From positions 62,001 through 126,000 of the forward strand of contig NZ_MDDR01000025.1 of assembly GCF_001870435.1 (NCBI RefSeq): DNA of 64,000 bases, written 5' to 3'. Source of the stretch: Pseudomonas costantinii (lineage in GTDB: Bacteria > Pseudomonadota > Gammaproteobacteria > Pseudomonadales > Pseudomonadaceae). A program made the position numbers and the translations under genes. This document shows, one piece after another, positions 51,844-60,256 of this stretch. Under the pieces are notes generated by a model. The model saw only the letters and a program-made list of their open reading frames with translations, was not told where the DNA came from and did not search any database. Numbering within the stretch: position 1 is the stretch's first letter; the number at the start of each line of letters is the position of its first letter.

Positions 51844-52473
51844 GTGAGTCAATTCTTCCAGATTCATCCGGAAAACCCTCAAGCGCGCCTGATCAAACAG
51901 GCGGTGGAGATCATCCGCGCCGGCGGGGTGGTGATCTATCCGACTGATTCGTCCTACGCCATCGGTTGCCAGATCGGCGACAAGGGCGCGGTCGAGCGGG
52001 TCAGACGCTTGCGCCAGTTGGACGACAAGCACAATTTCGCGCTGATCTGCAGCGACCTGTCCCAACTCGGGCTGTTCGCCAAAGTCGACACTGGCACTTT
52101 CCGCCTGCTCAAGGCCCACACGCCGGGGCCGTACACCTTTATTCTCAATGCCACCCGCGAAGTGCCGCGCCTGTTACTGCACCCGAAGAAGCGCACCATC
52201 GGCCTGCGCGTGCCGGAGCACCCCATCGCCCTGGCGCTGCTGGCTGAGTTGGGTGAGCCGTTGATGAGCGTGTCGTTGATTTTGCCCGGTGAAACCGAGC
52301 CGCTTTACGACCCGTACGAAATGCGCCAATTGCTGGAAAAGCAGGTGGACCTGATCATCGATGGCGGCTACGGCGGCAATAAAGCGTCCACCGTGATCAA
52401 CCTGGCCGACGGCGAGCCGGAAGTGGTGCGTGTTGGCTGCGGCGACCCGACGCCCTTTATGGTTGAGGCCTGA
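51844..52473 (+). CDS. yciO: YciO (Sua5/YrdC-family L-threonylcarbamoyladenylate synthase-like)
   Basis: This 209-aa protein of the Sua5/YrdC/YciO family is a relative of the enzyme that makes threonylcarbamoyl-AMP for tRNA t6A. YciO's own role is less certain. Motifs include IRAGGVVIYPTDSSYAIGC, PGPYTFIL, KKRTIGLRVPEHP and VDLIIDGGYGG. The GTG at 51844 (SQFFQIHPENP) matches the family N-terminus; an ATG at 51805 would add 13 residues. It abuts scpA with no gap. Confidence 0.92.
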   Translation: MSQFFQIHPENPQARLIKQAVEIIRAGGVVIYPTDSSYAIGCQIGDKGAVERVRRLRQLDDKHNFALICSDLSQLGLFAKVDTGTFRLLKAHTPGPYTFILNATREVPRLLLHPKKRTIGLRVPEHPIALALLAELGEPLMSVSLILPGETEPLYDPYEMRQLLEKQVDLIIDGGYGGNKASTVINLADGEPEVVRVGCGDPTPFMVEA

Positions 52474-53292
52474 ATGTCGGTCGTGGAAACCGTCGACAGC
52501 CAGGCGGGCGCTCAGCAGGAACTGCCATTTGCAATGGTCTATGGCCAGGCCGTGCTGGAAATGCCGCTGGATTTGTACATTCCGCCTGACGCTCTGGAAG
52601 TCTTCCTTGAAGCCTTCGAAGGCCCGCTGGACTTGCTGCTGTACCTGATCCGCAAGCAGAACATCAACATCCTCGATATCCCGGTGGCGGAAATCACCCG
52701 TCAGTACATGGGCTATGTCGAGTTGATGCAGTCGGTGCGTCTGGAACTGGCTGCCGAGTACCTGGTGATGGCCGCCATGCTCGCCGAGATCAAGTCGCGC
52801 ATGCTGTTGCCGCGCTCGGAGACGATCGAAGCCGAAGAAGACGACCCGCGCGCCGAATTGATCCGCCGCCTGCAAGAGTACGAACGCTTCAAGGCTGCCG
52901 CCGAAGGCATTGACGGCTTGAGCCGCGTCGGTCGGGATGTGGTAGTCCCCAAACTCGACGCCCCGGAAGCCCGGGCGCGCAAGCTGTTGCCGGACGTGAG
53001 CCTGGAAGAATTGTTGATGTCCATGGCCGAGGTATTGCGCCGTGGCGACATGTTTGAAAGCCACCAGGTCAGCCGCGAGGCCCTGTCCACCCGCGAGCGC
53101 ATGAGTGATGTGCTCGAACGCCTCAAGGGCGGCGGGTTTGTGCCGTTTGTCGAGCTGTTTACCAAAGAGGAAGGGCGCCTGGGGGTGGTGGTGACCTTTA
53201 TGGCGATCTTAGAGCTGGTCAAGGAGTCCTTGGTCGAGCTGGTCCAGAATGAGCCTTTTGCGGCTATCCACGTGCGGGCGCGAGCCGAATAA
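52474..53292 (+). CDS. scpA: Segregation and condensation protein A (ScpA)
   Basis: ScpA is the kleisin subunit of the Smc-ScpAB condensin. The 272-aa product has a 40-residue N-terminal extension before the conserved FEGPLDLLLYLIRKQNINI motif. It continues with LVMAAMLAEIKSRMLLPR and a C-terminal winged helix (VSFVPFVELFTKEEGRLGVV-like, about 225-250). The pairing with scpB 12 bp downstream confirms the call. Pseudomonads have MukBEF-like MksB as well, so Smc-ScpAB is one of two condensins. Confidence 0.95.
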   Translation: MSVVETVDSQAGAQQELPFAMVYGQAVLEMPLDLYIPPDALEVFLEAFEGPLDLLLYLIRKQNINILDIPVAEITRQYMGYVELMQSVRLELAAEYLVMAAMLAEIKSRMLLPRSETIEAEEDDPRAELIRRLQEYERFKAAAEGIDGLSRVGRDVVVPKLDAPEARARKLLPDVSLEELLMSMAEVLRRGDMFESHQVSREALSTRERMSDVLERLKGGGFVPFVELFTKEEGRLGVVVTFMAILELVKESLVELVQNEPFAAIHVRARAE

Positions 53293-53304
53293 AGAGCTGA
53301 ATCG

Positions 53305-54243
53305 ATGAATTTGACTGAACCCCGCGAACTGGCCCCGCTGCTGGAGGCCTTTCTACTGGCCTCGGGTAAACCGCAATCGTTGGAGCGCCTGTTCGAACTT
53401 TTCGAAGAGGCCGAGCGCCCGGAGCCGCCGGTGTTCAAGAAGGCGCTGGAGATCCTGCGCAAGTCCTGCGACGGCCGTGCCTTTGAACTGCGCGAAGTGG
53501 CGTCGGGTTATCGCCTGCAGATTCGTGAGAAATTTTCCCCGTGGGTCGGCCGTTTGTGGGAAGAGCGCCCGCAGCGTTACTCCCGGGCAATGCTCGAAAC
53601 CATGGCGCTGATTGCCTATCGCCAGCCGATTACCCGGGGCGAGATCGAGGACGTACGCGGTGTGGCGGTCAACAGCCATATCGTCAAGACCCTGCTGGAG
53701 CGCGAGTGGATCCGCATCGTCGGCTACCGCGACGTGCCGGGTAAACCGGCGATGTTCGCCACCACCAAAGTGTTCCTCGACCACTTCAACCTGAAAAACC
53801 TCGACGACCTGCCGCCGCTTGCTGAACTGCGCGAGATGGAGCCGGACCCTGTGCTGGACTTTGACGATGCGCCGGTGCCCGCCAGCTTGCAGGAACTGGC
53901 TGACGCCAGTGCCGAGCCGGAAGAGCCGAAGGACGAAACCAGTTTCCACACCTTGCTGCTGGAACTGGACGATATGGAGCAGGGCATCAAGACCGATTTT
54001 GACGATTTGCTGCGCGATGGCGCCGTTGAGCCTGAAAGCCAGGTGAATGATGAGCCTGAGCCTGAAGTCGAGACGGAGCCTGAGCCGGAACCCGAGGAAG
54101 ACATCCTCGGCGTTGCTGAAGCTCGCGAGAAACTCCTGGCTGCCGTCGCCGCCCTTGAACAACCACCACTGAGCGACGAAGAGGCCGAAGCCCGCGCACT
54201 GGCCGAAGCCATCGAAAACGAGCGCCGCCAGTTCGAAGATTGA
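53305..54243 (+). CDS. scpB: Segregation and condensation protein B (ScpB)
   Basis: ScpB is the winged-helix partner of ScpA in condensin. The 312-aa product has the conserved core about 8-185 (LLEAFLLASGKPQSLERLFELF; YSRAMLETMALIAYRQPITRGEIEDVRG; GREWIRIVGYRDVPGKP-like). It has a long acidic C-terminal tail rich in Glu/Pro/Asp (about 195-312), which is longer than in Bacillus ScpB and low in complexity. Confidence 0.95.
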   Translation: MNLTEPRELAPLLEAFLLASGKPQSLERLFELFEEAERPEPPVFKKALEILRKSCDGRAFELREVASGYRLQIREKFSPWVGRLWEERPQRYSRAMLETMALIAYRQPITRGEIEDVRGVAVNSHIVKTLLEREWIRIVGYRDVPGKPAMFATTKVFLDHFNLKNLDDLPPLAELREMEPDPVLDFDDAPVPASLQELADASAEPEEPKDETSFHTLLLELDDMEQGIKTDFDDLLRDGAVEPESQVNDEPEPEVETEPEPEPEEDILGVAEAREKLLAAVAALEQPPLSDEEAEARALAEAIENERRQFED

Positions 54244-54459
54244 CGCCGAACCCCTGTGGGCGCTGAGCAGCGATTGCTGGCCCTGGGCACCACCGGTCGG
54301 CGGAAAAATTAATGACTTGGTGCTTATCGACTAGTCTCTGATGCGCAACGTGCGCTATGCGCGTATGATTCGCGACCCTTTGGCGACGTATTCGCCCAAA
54401 GCCCCGCTTTCAACACTCCTCAGGCCACGCCTGAATCGACCCACCGGGAGGTGCTTAAG

Positions 54460-55671
54460 ATGAACGACAAAGACCAGAACGACAGCCAGGAAATCGGCCC
54501 AGCAGGCGAAAAACTGCAAAAGGTGCTGGCACGTATCGGCGTGGGCTCGCGCCGCGACGTCGAAGCCTGGATCACCCAGAAGCGCATCAAGGTCAACGGC
54601 GTCGAGGCTACCCTCGGCCAGCGCGTCGACCTGCATGACGCAATCACCATTGATGGCAAGGTCATCAAGCGTGAAGAGGCCGCCGAATCGGTGCGCCGCG
54701 TCATCATGTACAACAAGCCTGATGGTGAAATCTGCACCCGTGACGACCCGGAAGGCCGTCCGACCGTGTTCGACAAGATGCCAAAGCCGAAAGAGGGCCG
54801 CTGGATCAACATCGGCCGTCTCGACATCAACACCACCGGCTTGCTGATGTTCACCACCGACGGTGAGTTGGCTAACCGCCTGATGCACCCGTCCTACGAG
54901 ATGGACCGTGAATACGCGGTACGTGTTCGTGGTGAAGTCGATGACGAGATGATCGAACGCCTGAAAGCCGGCGTAGTTCTTGAAGACGGCCCGGCCAAGT
55001 TCACCGACATCAAGCAAGCTCCCGGCGGTGAAGGCTTCAACCACTGGTACCACTGCGTGGTGATGGAAGGCCGTAACCGTGAAGTACGTCGCCTGTGGGA
55101 ATCCCAGGGCCTGGTGGTCAGCCGCCTGAAGCGCGTGCGTTTCGGTCCGGTGTTCTTGAACTCCGACCTGCCGATGGGCCGCTGGCGCGAAATGAGCCAA
55201 TACGAAGTCGACATCCTCAGCGCCGAAGTTGGCCTGACGCCAGTCGCCATGCCGCAGATGAACGCCAAGAGCAAAGACAAGCTTGAGCGTATGCAGCGTA
55301 AATCGTCGCGCCCTGTGGCCCGCACCGAACGTGTTGCCCGCACGCTGCGCCCAGCGCTGAATGCACCGGCTACCGGTGGTCGTATCTCCCGCGAGCCGCA
55401 GATCGAAGGTGAGCGTCGCCCAACCGCGCCATCGCGTCAGGAAGGTGATCGTGCCCCACGCACGCCGCGTCCAGCCCCGGCGGGTGGTCGCAGCAACCGT
55501 GGTGAAGCGGATCGCCCAGCTGACAACGCCAGCACCAAGCGCCCAGCCAAGCCGGCGGCGAACAAGCGTCCTGGCCCGAAACTGGTCGCGGACGAGCCGT
55601 CGGGCAAGCGCCGTGGCGCACCGGCCGGTTCCGGCCAGCGTCCTGGTTTTGGTCGCAAGAAGCCGCAGTGA
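54460..55671 (+). CDS. rluB: 23S rRNA pseudouridine(2605) synthase RluB
   Basis: RluB makes pseudouridine 2605 in 23S rRNA. The 403-aa product has an S4 RNA-binding domain (about 17-75), the RsuA-family catalytic motif GRLDINTTGLLMFTTDGELAN with the catalytic Asp near residue 115, and a long basic Arg/Pro/Ala tail (about 265-403) that is probably disordered. The ATG at 54460 follows GGGAGGTG; a GTG nine bases upstream is in frame but overlaps that ribosome binding site. Confidence 0.94.
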   Translation: MNDKDQNDSQEIGPAGEKLQKVLARIGVGSRRDVEAWITQKRIKVNGVEATLGQRVDLHDAITIDGKVIKREEAAESVRRVIMYNKPDGEICTRDDPEGRPTVFDKMPKPKEGRWINIGRLDINTTGLLMFTTDGELANRLMHPSYEMDREYAVRVRGEVDDEMIERLKAGVVLEDGPAKFTDIKQAPGGEGFNHWYHCVVMEGRNREVRRLWESQGLVVSRLKRVRFGPVFLNSDLPMGRWREMSQYEVDILSAEVGLTPVAMPQMNAKSKDKLERMQRKSSRPVARTERVARTLRPALNAPATGGRISREPQIEGERRPTAPSRQEGDRAPRTPRPAPAGGRSNRGEADRPADNASTKRPAKPAANKRPGPKLVADEPSGKRRGAPAGSGQRPGFGRKKPQ

Positions 55672-55683
55672 TTTAGTCGCTGC

Positions 55684-55720
55684 ATAAAAAAACGCCAACC
55701 CTAGGGTTGGCGTTTTTTTT
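55684..55720 (+). terminator. Terminator after rluB
   Basis: A 12-bp palindrome, AACGCCAACCCT/AGGGTTGGCGTT (55691-55714), flanked by A and T runs, with TTTTTT after it. It could function in both directions. Confidence 0.92.
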
Positions 55721-55747
55721 AGACCTGGAATTTGGTAACCCAATCAA

Positions 55748-55778
55748 CGGTGGGAGCTGGCAAGCCAGCTCCCACCGT
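55748..55778. repeat. REP palindrome between rluB and the M29-like gene
   Basis: CGGTGGGAGCTGG CAAG CCAGCTCCCACCG, a 13-bp near-perfect stem. Confidence 0.8.
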
Positions 55779-55800
55779 TGTATCTCCAGCGTTCATGAGG

Positions 55801-56760
55801 TCAGAACGCAAATGTCCCGTCAAACACCGGCTTGTCATCCAGCGCCAACACTCCGCTGGCAAAGATCAAGTCCAGGTGATGGCTGCCTTTCTGCCCGCCG
55901 CCCAGGCCCAAGTGCAGTCCGCAATGGCGCTCCTCGAAGCCTGCATTGCGCGCATACAGGTCCTTGACCCCTTCGTTGGTACCAATCCCCAATTCCTCCA
56001 CACGCCGGTTCGATGGGTTGGCATTCAAGTATTTGTTGAAGTCATCCGCGAGCCCCGGCACGTCACTGGCGACGCTGCAGATGGTCGAGTTCTCGATCCA
56101 CAGCTCCAACGGTGATTGCAGCACGCCATATTTACGTGCGAAGGGGATGGTGCTGAGAAAGGTGCCGACAAACCTCACCTGGCCGTTGATGGCCTCGCTG
56201 TGGGTGGCGATCTCGCCGGGGGCCAGGTCGTGGTTGCCGACACCATTGATGTTGGTCCACTTCTTGATGCTGCTCATCGGCGTCTCAAGGCGTGAGCCGT
56301 GCTTGTCGGTAAAGCTCAGCACGTTGGCCTGGGACATACGCCGGATCAGCGTGGCGTTGAGGTCGGCAATGCGCTGCGGTTCGACGCTGAAGGTGTCGTA
56401 GAAATAGTCGCCATAATCCTTGAACAGCAGGGATTTCTTCCAGTGCTCGGCCATCACGCCTTGCAGGGCGCGGATAAAGTCCGGGCCTTCGGCGCGTGGG
56501 TTGGGCAATGTCGAGGAGTCGTAGAGAAACAGGTACAGGTCGCAGGTGCGGATGGCCTCTGTGAGGGCCTCGCTGGCAGCCAGGTCCAGACGCTGCACCT
56601 GGAAGTTGAAACGGGCGGCGCTGCCGTGTGTGATCGCCTGGGCGATGGCGTCGTAGCGCTCGGTATGGCCCAGCAGCACGGTCGGGCGGCTCAGGCCGTT
56701 GAGGGCCGGGTGGTGAGCAAGGTAGTAGAGGAAGTGTTCGACGGCGCGGGCCTTGTCCAT
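55801..56760 (-). CDS. M29/NicX-like metalloenzyme of unknown substrate
   Basis: This 319-aa protein resembles the aminopeptidase T (M29) fold shared with the iron dioxygenase NicX (2,5-dihydroxypyridine dioxygenase). Candidate metal ligands are seen in WIENSTICSV (Glu), ELGIGTNEG (Glu), GLHLGLGGG (His) and SHHLDLIF (His-X-Asp). The ATG at 56760 follows AAGGA; the frame is open to 56874 but that part would overlap a hairpin and lacks family character. It lies 73 bp after a 45-codon peptide gene in the same direction. The reaction is unknown; a peptide-modifying or peptidase role is inference from context. Confidence 0.82.
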   Translation of the reverse strand: MDKARAVEHFLYYLAHHPALNGLSRPTVLLGHTERYDAIAQAITHGSAARFNFQVQRLDLAASEALTEAIRTCDLYLFLYDSSTLPNPRAEGPDFIRALQGVMAEHWKKSLLFKDYGDYFYDTFSVEPQRIADLNATLIRRMSQANVLSFTDKHGSRLETPMSSIKKWTNINGVGNHDLAPGEIATHSEAINGQVRFVGTFLSTIPFARKYGVLQSPLELWIENSTICSVASDVPGLADDFNKYLNANPSNRRVEELGIGTNEGVKDLYARNAGFEERHCGLHLGLGGGQKGSHHLDLIFASGVLALDDKPVFDGTFAF

Positions 56761-56791
56761 GACGGGTGTCCTTCTGTGCCTTGGGTAAGGG

Positions 56792-56817
56792 GGCAGGTGC
56801 CGTGCACAGCACCTGCC
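56792..56817 (-). promoter_or_regulatory. Hairpin between the 45-aa peptide gene and the M29-like gene
   Basis: Stem GGCAGGTGC (56792-56800) / GCACCTGCC (56809-56817) with loop CGTGCACA. No T-run follows on the minus strand, so it is more likely an mRNA-stabilising or attenuating stem than a full terminator. Such stems between precursor-peptide and enzyme genes are common in peptide operons. Confidence 0.6.
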
Positions 56818-56833
56818 GGATGCCTGCCGGTTT

Positions 56834-56971
56834 CTAGAAAGGCCACATCGCGGTGCCAAAGGGCACAACGGCATCGGCTTGCATCATTTCAACGGCGGCC
56901 TCATGGGTCGGCGCTTCAAACCAATCGTCGAGTTGCAGTTCGGTTTCCAGGTCGTTTTCCAGTGCTTGCAT
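56834..56971 (-). CDS. 45-aa peptide gene, possible precursor peptide
   Basis: This short gene, translating to 45 residues, starts at ATG 56971 with CTAGGAG at a good distance and ends at TAG 56834. The N-terminal 34 residues are acidic and helical-looking (MQALENDLETELQLDDWFEA), while the last ten are hydrophobic and aromatic (VPFGTAMWPF). This leader-plus-core pattern, the following hairpin and the adjacent M29/NicX-like enzyme suggest a precursor of a ribosomally made, modified peptide. It could also be a small regulatory subunit of the enzyme. I do not recognise the family. Confidence 0.7.
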   Translation of the reverse strand: MQALENDLETELQLDDWFEAPTHEAAVEMMQADAVVPFGTAMWPF

Positions 56972-57495
56972 GGTGTATCTCCTAGAGGACGTTGTTTGAG
57001 AACGGCTTGCCAGCGGGCTTCGCTGGGCAAGTGAGAGAACCTAGGAGAGTGTGTTTCGGAATGCAAAATATTTATTGACACGGTCTCATTTGGATTTTTT
57101 GTTCTGTTTTTTCGCCGTTCTTTTTATCCAGAAAAAACAAAGTATTGGTGAGGGTAATTCGTCGGAAATTTCCTACTGACATTTTTCCGTTTACTGACGG
57201 ACTATGTCCGGCTGTAACGCTTATTTTCCGCCTTGTAACGATTAATTTACGGAAAAAGCGCGGCATTATTGAGGGGTATCACGCTGTAAGGAATGCCTGA
57301 CAGATTGTCACGGGCGCATCCCGAGGGCGGCCCGAAGCTGTTGAGCGGTGTACAATGCGCCGCGTTTTACTGTGACCCCCCTTGCGTACCCACGCAAAAG
57401 GCCAAGACCTCAGGGTTTATCCCCCCTGATCACTCCGCCTGGCCACGAGCCAGACGGGTTCGATTTCGTCACAGATAAAAACAAACAGGTGACGC
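56972..57495. other. 524-bp intergenic region between the peptide operon and the aroP leader
   Basis: This divergent regulatory region has an AT-rich left half (57060-57260). The right half contains a -10-like TACAAT at 57351-57356, and two small stems, TTGCGT-ACCC-ACGCAA (about 57383-57398) and TCAGGG...CCCTGA (about 57410-57429). A 64-codon open frame at 57072-57266 (-) has no ribosome binding site and unusual composition, and I do not support it as a gene. Confidence 0.55.
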
Positions 57496-57558
57496 ATGAC
57501 CGTTAGAAAGACGCTGTACTCCTGGTGCCTGCGCTGGGGTTTGAGCGGCGCTGCTTGA
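57496..57558 (+). CDS. 20-aa leader peptide upstream of aroP
   Basis: This 20-codon ORF begins at ATG 57496, seven bases after CAGGTG, and ends at TGA 57556-57558, 61 bp before aroP. It encodes a basic peptide with Tyr8, Trp10 and Trp14 (core LYSWCLRW). Aromatic codons in a short translated ORF directly ahead of an aromatic amino-acid permease suggest a ribosome-stalling or attenuation leader. I see only a weak stem (GCTGC...GCAGC, about 57550-57576) after it, so the mechanism is not resolved. Confidence 0.6.
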   Translation: MTVRKTLYSWCLRWGLSGAA

Positions 57559-57619
57559 GTCGAGATTCACGGCAGCAACGTGCATTCAACATCATCAAAC
57601 CTTGCGTGAGACCCTTTTC

Positions 57620-59041
57620 ATGAGTGGACCCCATTCCTCTTCAGGCGAGCTGAAACGCGGCCTGAAAAATCGGCACATCCAGTTGATCGCCCTCGGTGGC
57701 GCCATCGGCACCGGCCTGTTCCTGGGCTCGGCCGGGGTGCTCAAATCCGCCGGCCCGTCGATGATCCTGGGCTATGCCATCTGCGGCTTTATCGCCTTCA
57801 TGATCATGCGCCAACTCGGCGAAATGATCGTCGAAGAGCCGGTCGCCGGCTCCTTCAGCCACTTTGCCCACAAGTACTGGGGCGGTTTCGCCGGCTTTCT
57901 GTCGGGCTGGAACTGCTGGATTCTGTACATCCTGGTGGGTATGTCGGAGCTGACGGCCGTCGGCAAGTACGTGCACTACTGGTGGCCGGAGATCCCGACC
58001 TGGGTTTCGGCGGCGGCGTTCTTCGTGCTGATCAACCTGATCAACCTGGCCAACGTCAAAGTGTTTGGTGAAGCCGAATTCTGGTTTGCCATTATCAAAG
58101 TGGTGGCTATCGTCGGCATGATCGCTCTGGGCAGCTATATGCTGGTGAGCGGCAGCGGCGGCCCGCAAGCTTCGGTCAGCAACCTGTGGGAGCACGGCGG
58201 CTTTTTCCCCCATGGTGTGGGCGGTTTGGTGATGGCCATGGCGATCATCATGTTCTCCTTCGGCGGCCTGGAAATGCTCGGCTTTACCGCTGCCGAAGCT
58301 GACCAGCCGCGCACTGTGATCCCGAAGGCGATCAACCAGGTGATCTACCGCATCCTGATTTTCTACATCGGTGCACTCGTGGTGCTGTTGTCGCTGACAC
58401 CGTGGGACAGCCTGCTGGCGACTCTCAACGCGTCCGGCGATGCCTATAGCGGCAGCCCGTTTGTGCAGGTGTTCTCGATGCTGGGCAGCAACACGGCCGC
58501 GCACATCCTTAACTTCGTGGTGCTGACCGCTGCGCTGTCGGTGTACAACAGCGGCACGTACTGCAACAGCCGCATGCTGCTGGGCATGGCCGAGCAGGGC
58601 GATGCGCCCAAGGCCCTGGCCAAGATCGACAAGCGCGGTGTGCCGGTGCGTTCGATCCTTGCTTCGGCGGCCGTCACTCTGGTGGCGGTGCTGATGAACT
58701 ACCTGATCCCGCAACACGCGCTGGAACTGCTGATGTCGCTGGTGGTTGCCACGCTGGTGATCAACTGGGCGATGATCAGCTTCTCCCACTTCAAGTTCCG
58801 CCAACACATGAACCGCACCGGCCAGGTGCCGCTGTTCAAGGCGCTGTGGTACCCGTATGGCAACTACATCTGCCTGGCGTTCGTGGCGTTTATCCTGGTG
58901 ATCATGCTGATGATTCCGGGGATTCAGGTGTCGGTGTACGCGATCCCGGTGTGGGTGGCGTTTATGGCGGTGTGCTACTGGATCAAGAACAAGCGCAGTG
59001 CCGAAGCGGCGCTGACCACTGCGAGTGCGGCGTTGAAGTAA
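57620..59041 (+). CDS. aroP: Aromatic amino acid transporter AroP
   Basis: This 473-aa APC-family permease is very like E. coli AroP, the general importer of Phe, Tyr and Trp. It begins LKRGLKNRHIQLIALGGAIG and contains IMRQLGEMIVEEPVAGSFSH, NLANVKVFGEAEFWFAIIK and LTAALSVYNSGTYCNSRML. Twelve membrane helices are expected. The frame starts at 57602, but the ATG at 57620 (MSGPHSSSGELKRG) gives the usual short cytosolic N-terminus. A Tyr/Trp-containing leader ORF lies upstream. Confidence 0.9.
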   Translation: MSGPHSSSGELKRGLKNRHIQLIALGGAIGTGLFLGSAGVLKSAGPSMILGYAICGFIAFMIMRQLGEMIVEEPVAGSFSHFAHKYWGGFAGFLSGWNCWILYILVGMSELTAVGKYVHYWWPEIPTWVSAAAFFVLINLINLANVKVFGEAEFWFAIIKVVAIVGMIALGSYMLVSGSGGPQASVSNLWEHGGFFPHGVGGLVMAMAIIMFSFGGLEMLGFTAAEADQPRTVIPKAINQVIYRILIFYIGALVVLLSLTPWDSLLATLNASGDAYSGSPFVQVFSMLGSNTAAHILNFVVLTAALSVYNSGTYCNSRMLLGMAEQGDAPKALAKIDKRGVPVRSILASAAVTLVAVLMNYLIPQHALELLMSLVVATLVINWAMISFSHFKFRQHMNRTGQVPLFKALWYPYGNYICLAFVAFILVIMLMIPGIQVSVYAIPVWVAFMAVCYWIKNKRSAEAALTTASAALK

Positions 59042-59060
59042 GCTGCCTCCCGTAATATAG

Positions 59061-59087
59061 AAAACCCGGCGCCTTGCCGGGTTTTTT
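59061..59087 (+). terminator. Terminator after aroP
   Basis: Stem ACCCGGC/GCCGGGT with loop GCCTT, followed by TTTTT. Confidence 0.92.
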
Positions 59088-59146
59088 GTGGGCGCGGGCA
59101 GGTTAGACTCGCGCCTCGTTTCAATCGACTCTTGCCGGGAGGCCTC

Positions 59147-59830
59147 ATGCAGCACACCGATATCGACGGTGGCATCTTTCAGCGTGACGACTTGGAAGAC
59201 CTGATCGACCAGCACAGCGGGCCCTTGCGCCTGATGGGCGTTGACTTGAGTGGGGCCGATCTGTCACGGATGGTGCTGGATCACTGGGTGTTCGAACGCT
59301 GCATTTTGGCCCAGACGTCTTTCCTCGGCTCGCGTCTGGAAGGCAGTCAGTGGAAAAGTTGCCGGGCCGGCCACGCGGTCTTCGAGGCGGCGAACCTACT
59401 GGAAGCGCAGTTCGACAGTTGCGATCTGAACAACACCCGTTGGCAGCGTAGCAAGCTGTCCCAGGCCAACTTTGAGCACTGCAAGCTGACCGGCGCCAAC
59501 TTCACCCATTGTGCGTCCCTGGGCCTGAGCTTCAACGAAACCCGGCTCAACAGCGCCTTTTTATCCGGGCTGTCGTTTGCCCGAACAGTGCTGAATAACC
59601 TGGATTTCTCCGACAGCGACCTGTCGGATGCCGACTTTCGCAAGGCTGAACTGATCGACTGCAGCCTCGCCCACGCCCGCATCAATGGCGCCAATTTCGC
59701 CGGTGCCGACCTGCGCGGCGCGGATTTGAGCGGGTTTCGCCTCAATGATGCCAAACTGTTCAAAGGCGCCGTGATTTCCAAAGCCCAGGCGTCGATGTTG
59801 TTATCCGAGTTGGGCTTGTCCGTTGCTTAA
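59147..59830 (+). CDS. Pentapeptide repeat protein
   Basis: This 227-aa protein consists largely of A(D/N)LXX pentapeptide repeats (for example GVDLSGADLSRMVL, LSQANFEHCKLTGANFTHCAS, DLSDADFRKAELIDCSLAHA and GADLRGADLSGFRL), forming a right-handed quadrilateral beta-helix. Qnr and McbG proteins with this fold protect DNA gyrase, and size and repeat layout are similar. However, many pentapeptide proteins have other or unknown roles, so gyrase protection is only a possibility. The ATG at 59147 follows GGGAGG; a start five codons upstream is less likely. Confidence 0.85.
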   Translation: MQHTDIDGGIFQRDDLEDLIDQHSGPLRLMGVDLSGADLSRMVLDHWVFERCILAQTSFLGSRLEGSQWKSCRAGHAVFEAANLLEAQFDSCDLNNTRWQRSKLSQANFEHCKLTGANFTHCASLGLSFNETRLNSAFLSGLSFARTVLNNLDFSDSDLSDADFRKAELIDCSLAHARINGANFAGADLRGADLSGFRLNDAKLFKGAVISKAQASMLLSELGLSVA

Positions 59831-59842
59831 GGTTTTTGAGTC

Positions 59843-60256
59843 ATGCTGGTAATTTCCAACAACGTGCACTTGCCTGATGCCGAGATCGAGCTGACCGCCA
59901 TTCGCGCCCAGGGCGCCGGCGGGCAGAACGTCAACAAGGTGTCGAGTGCGGTGCACCTGCGTTTTGACATTCCGGCATCGTCATTGCCGGAGTTTTACAA
60001 GGAGCGGTTACTGGCGCTGCGTGACAGCCGGATCACCAGCGAAGGCGTGCTGGTGCTCAAGGCCCAGCAATATCGAACCCAGGAACAGAACCGTGCCGAT
60101 GCGCTGGAACGCCTGGTGGAATTGATCCTCAGCGCCACCAAGGTCGAGAAAAAGCGCCGCCCGACCAAACCCACATTGGGTTCGAAAAAGCGCCGGTTGG
60201 AATCCAAGACCAAGCGCGGCAGCATTAAAGCCGGGCGCGGCAAAGTGGATTTCTAG
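59843..60256 (+). CDS. arfB: Alternative ribosome-rescue factor ArfB (YaeJ)
   Basis: ArfB is a codon-independent release factor that frees ribosomes stalled at mRNA ends. The 137-aa product has the GGQ hydrolysis motif (GAGGQNVNK, residues 26-28) and a basic C-terminal tail ([20 protein letters not shown]) that inserts in the empty mRNA channel. It lacks the codon-recognition domains of RF1/RF2. Its stop codon overlaps that of the convergent MFS gene through the shared CTAG. Confidence 0.94.
   Translation: MLVISNNVHLPDAEIELTAIRAQGAGGQNVNKVSSAVHLRFDIPASSLPEFYKERLLALRDSRITSEGVLVLKAQQYRTQEQNRADALERLVELILSATKVEKKRRPTKPTLGSKKRRLESKTKRGSIKAGRGKVDF

Noticed and set aside
57072..57266. 64-codon open frame (-) in the aroP upstream region
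   Set aside because: No convincing ribosome binding site, AT-rich atypical codons and no domain; it lies inside a divergent control region.
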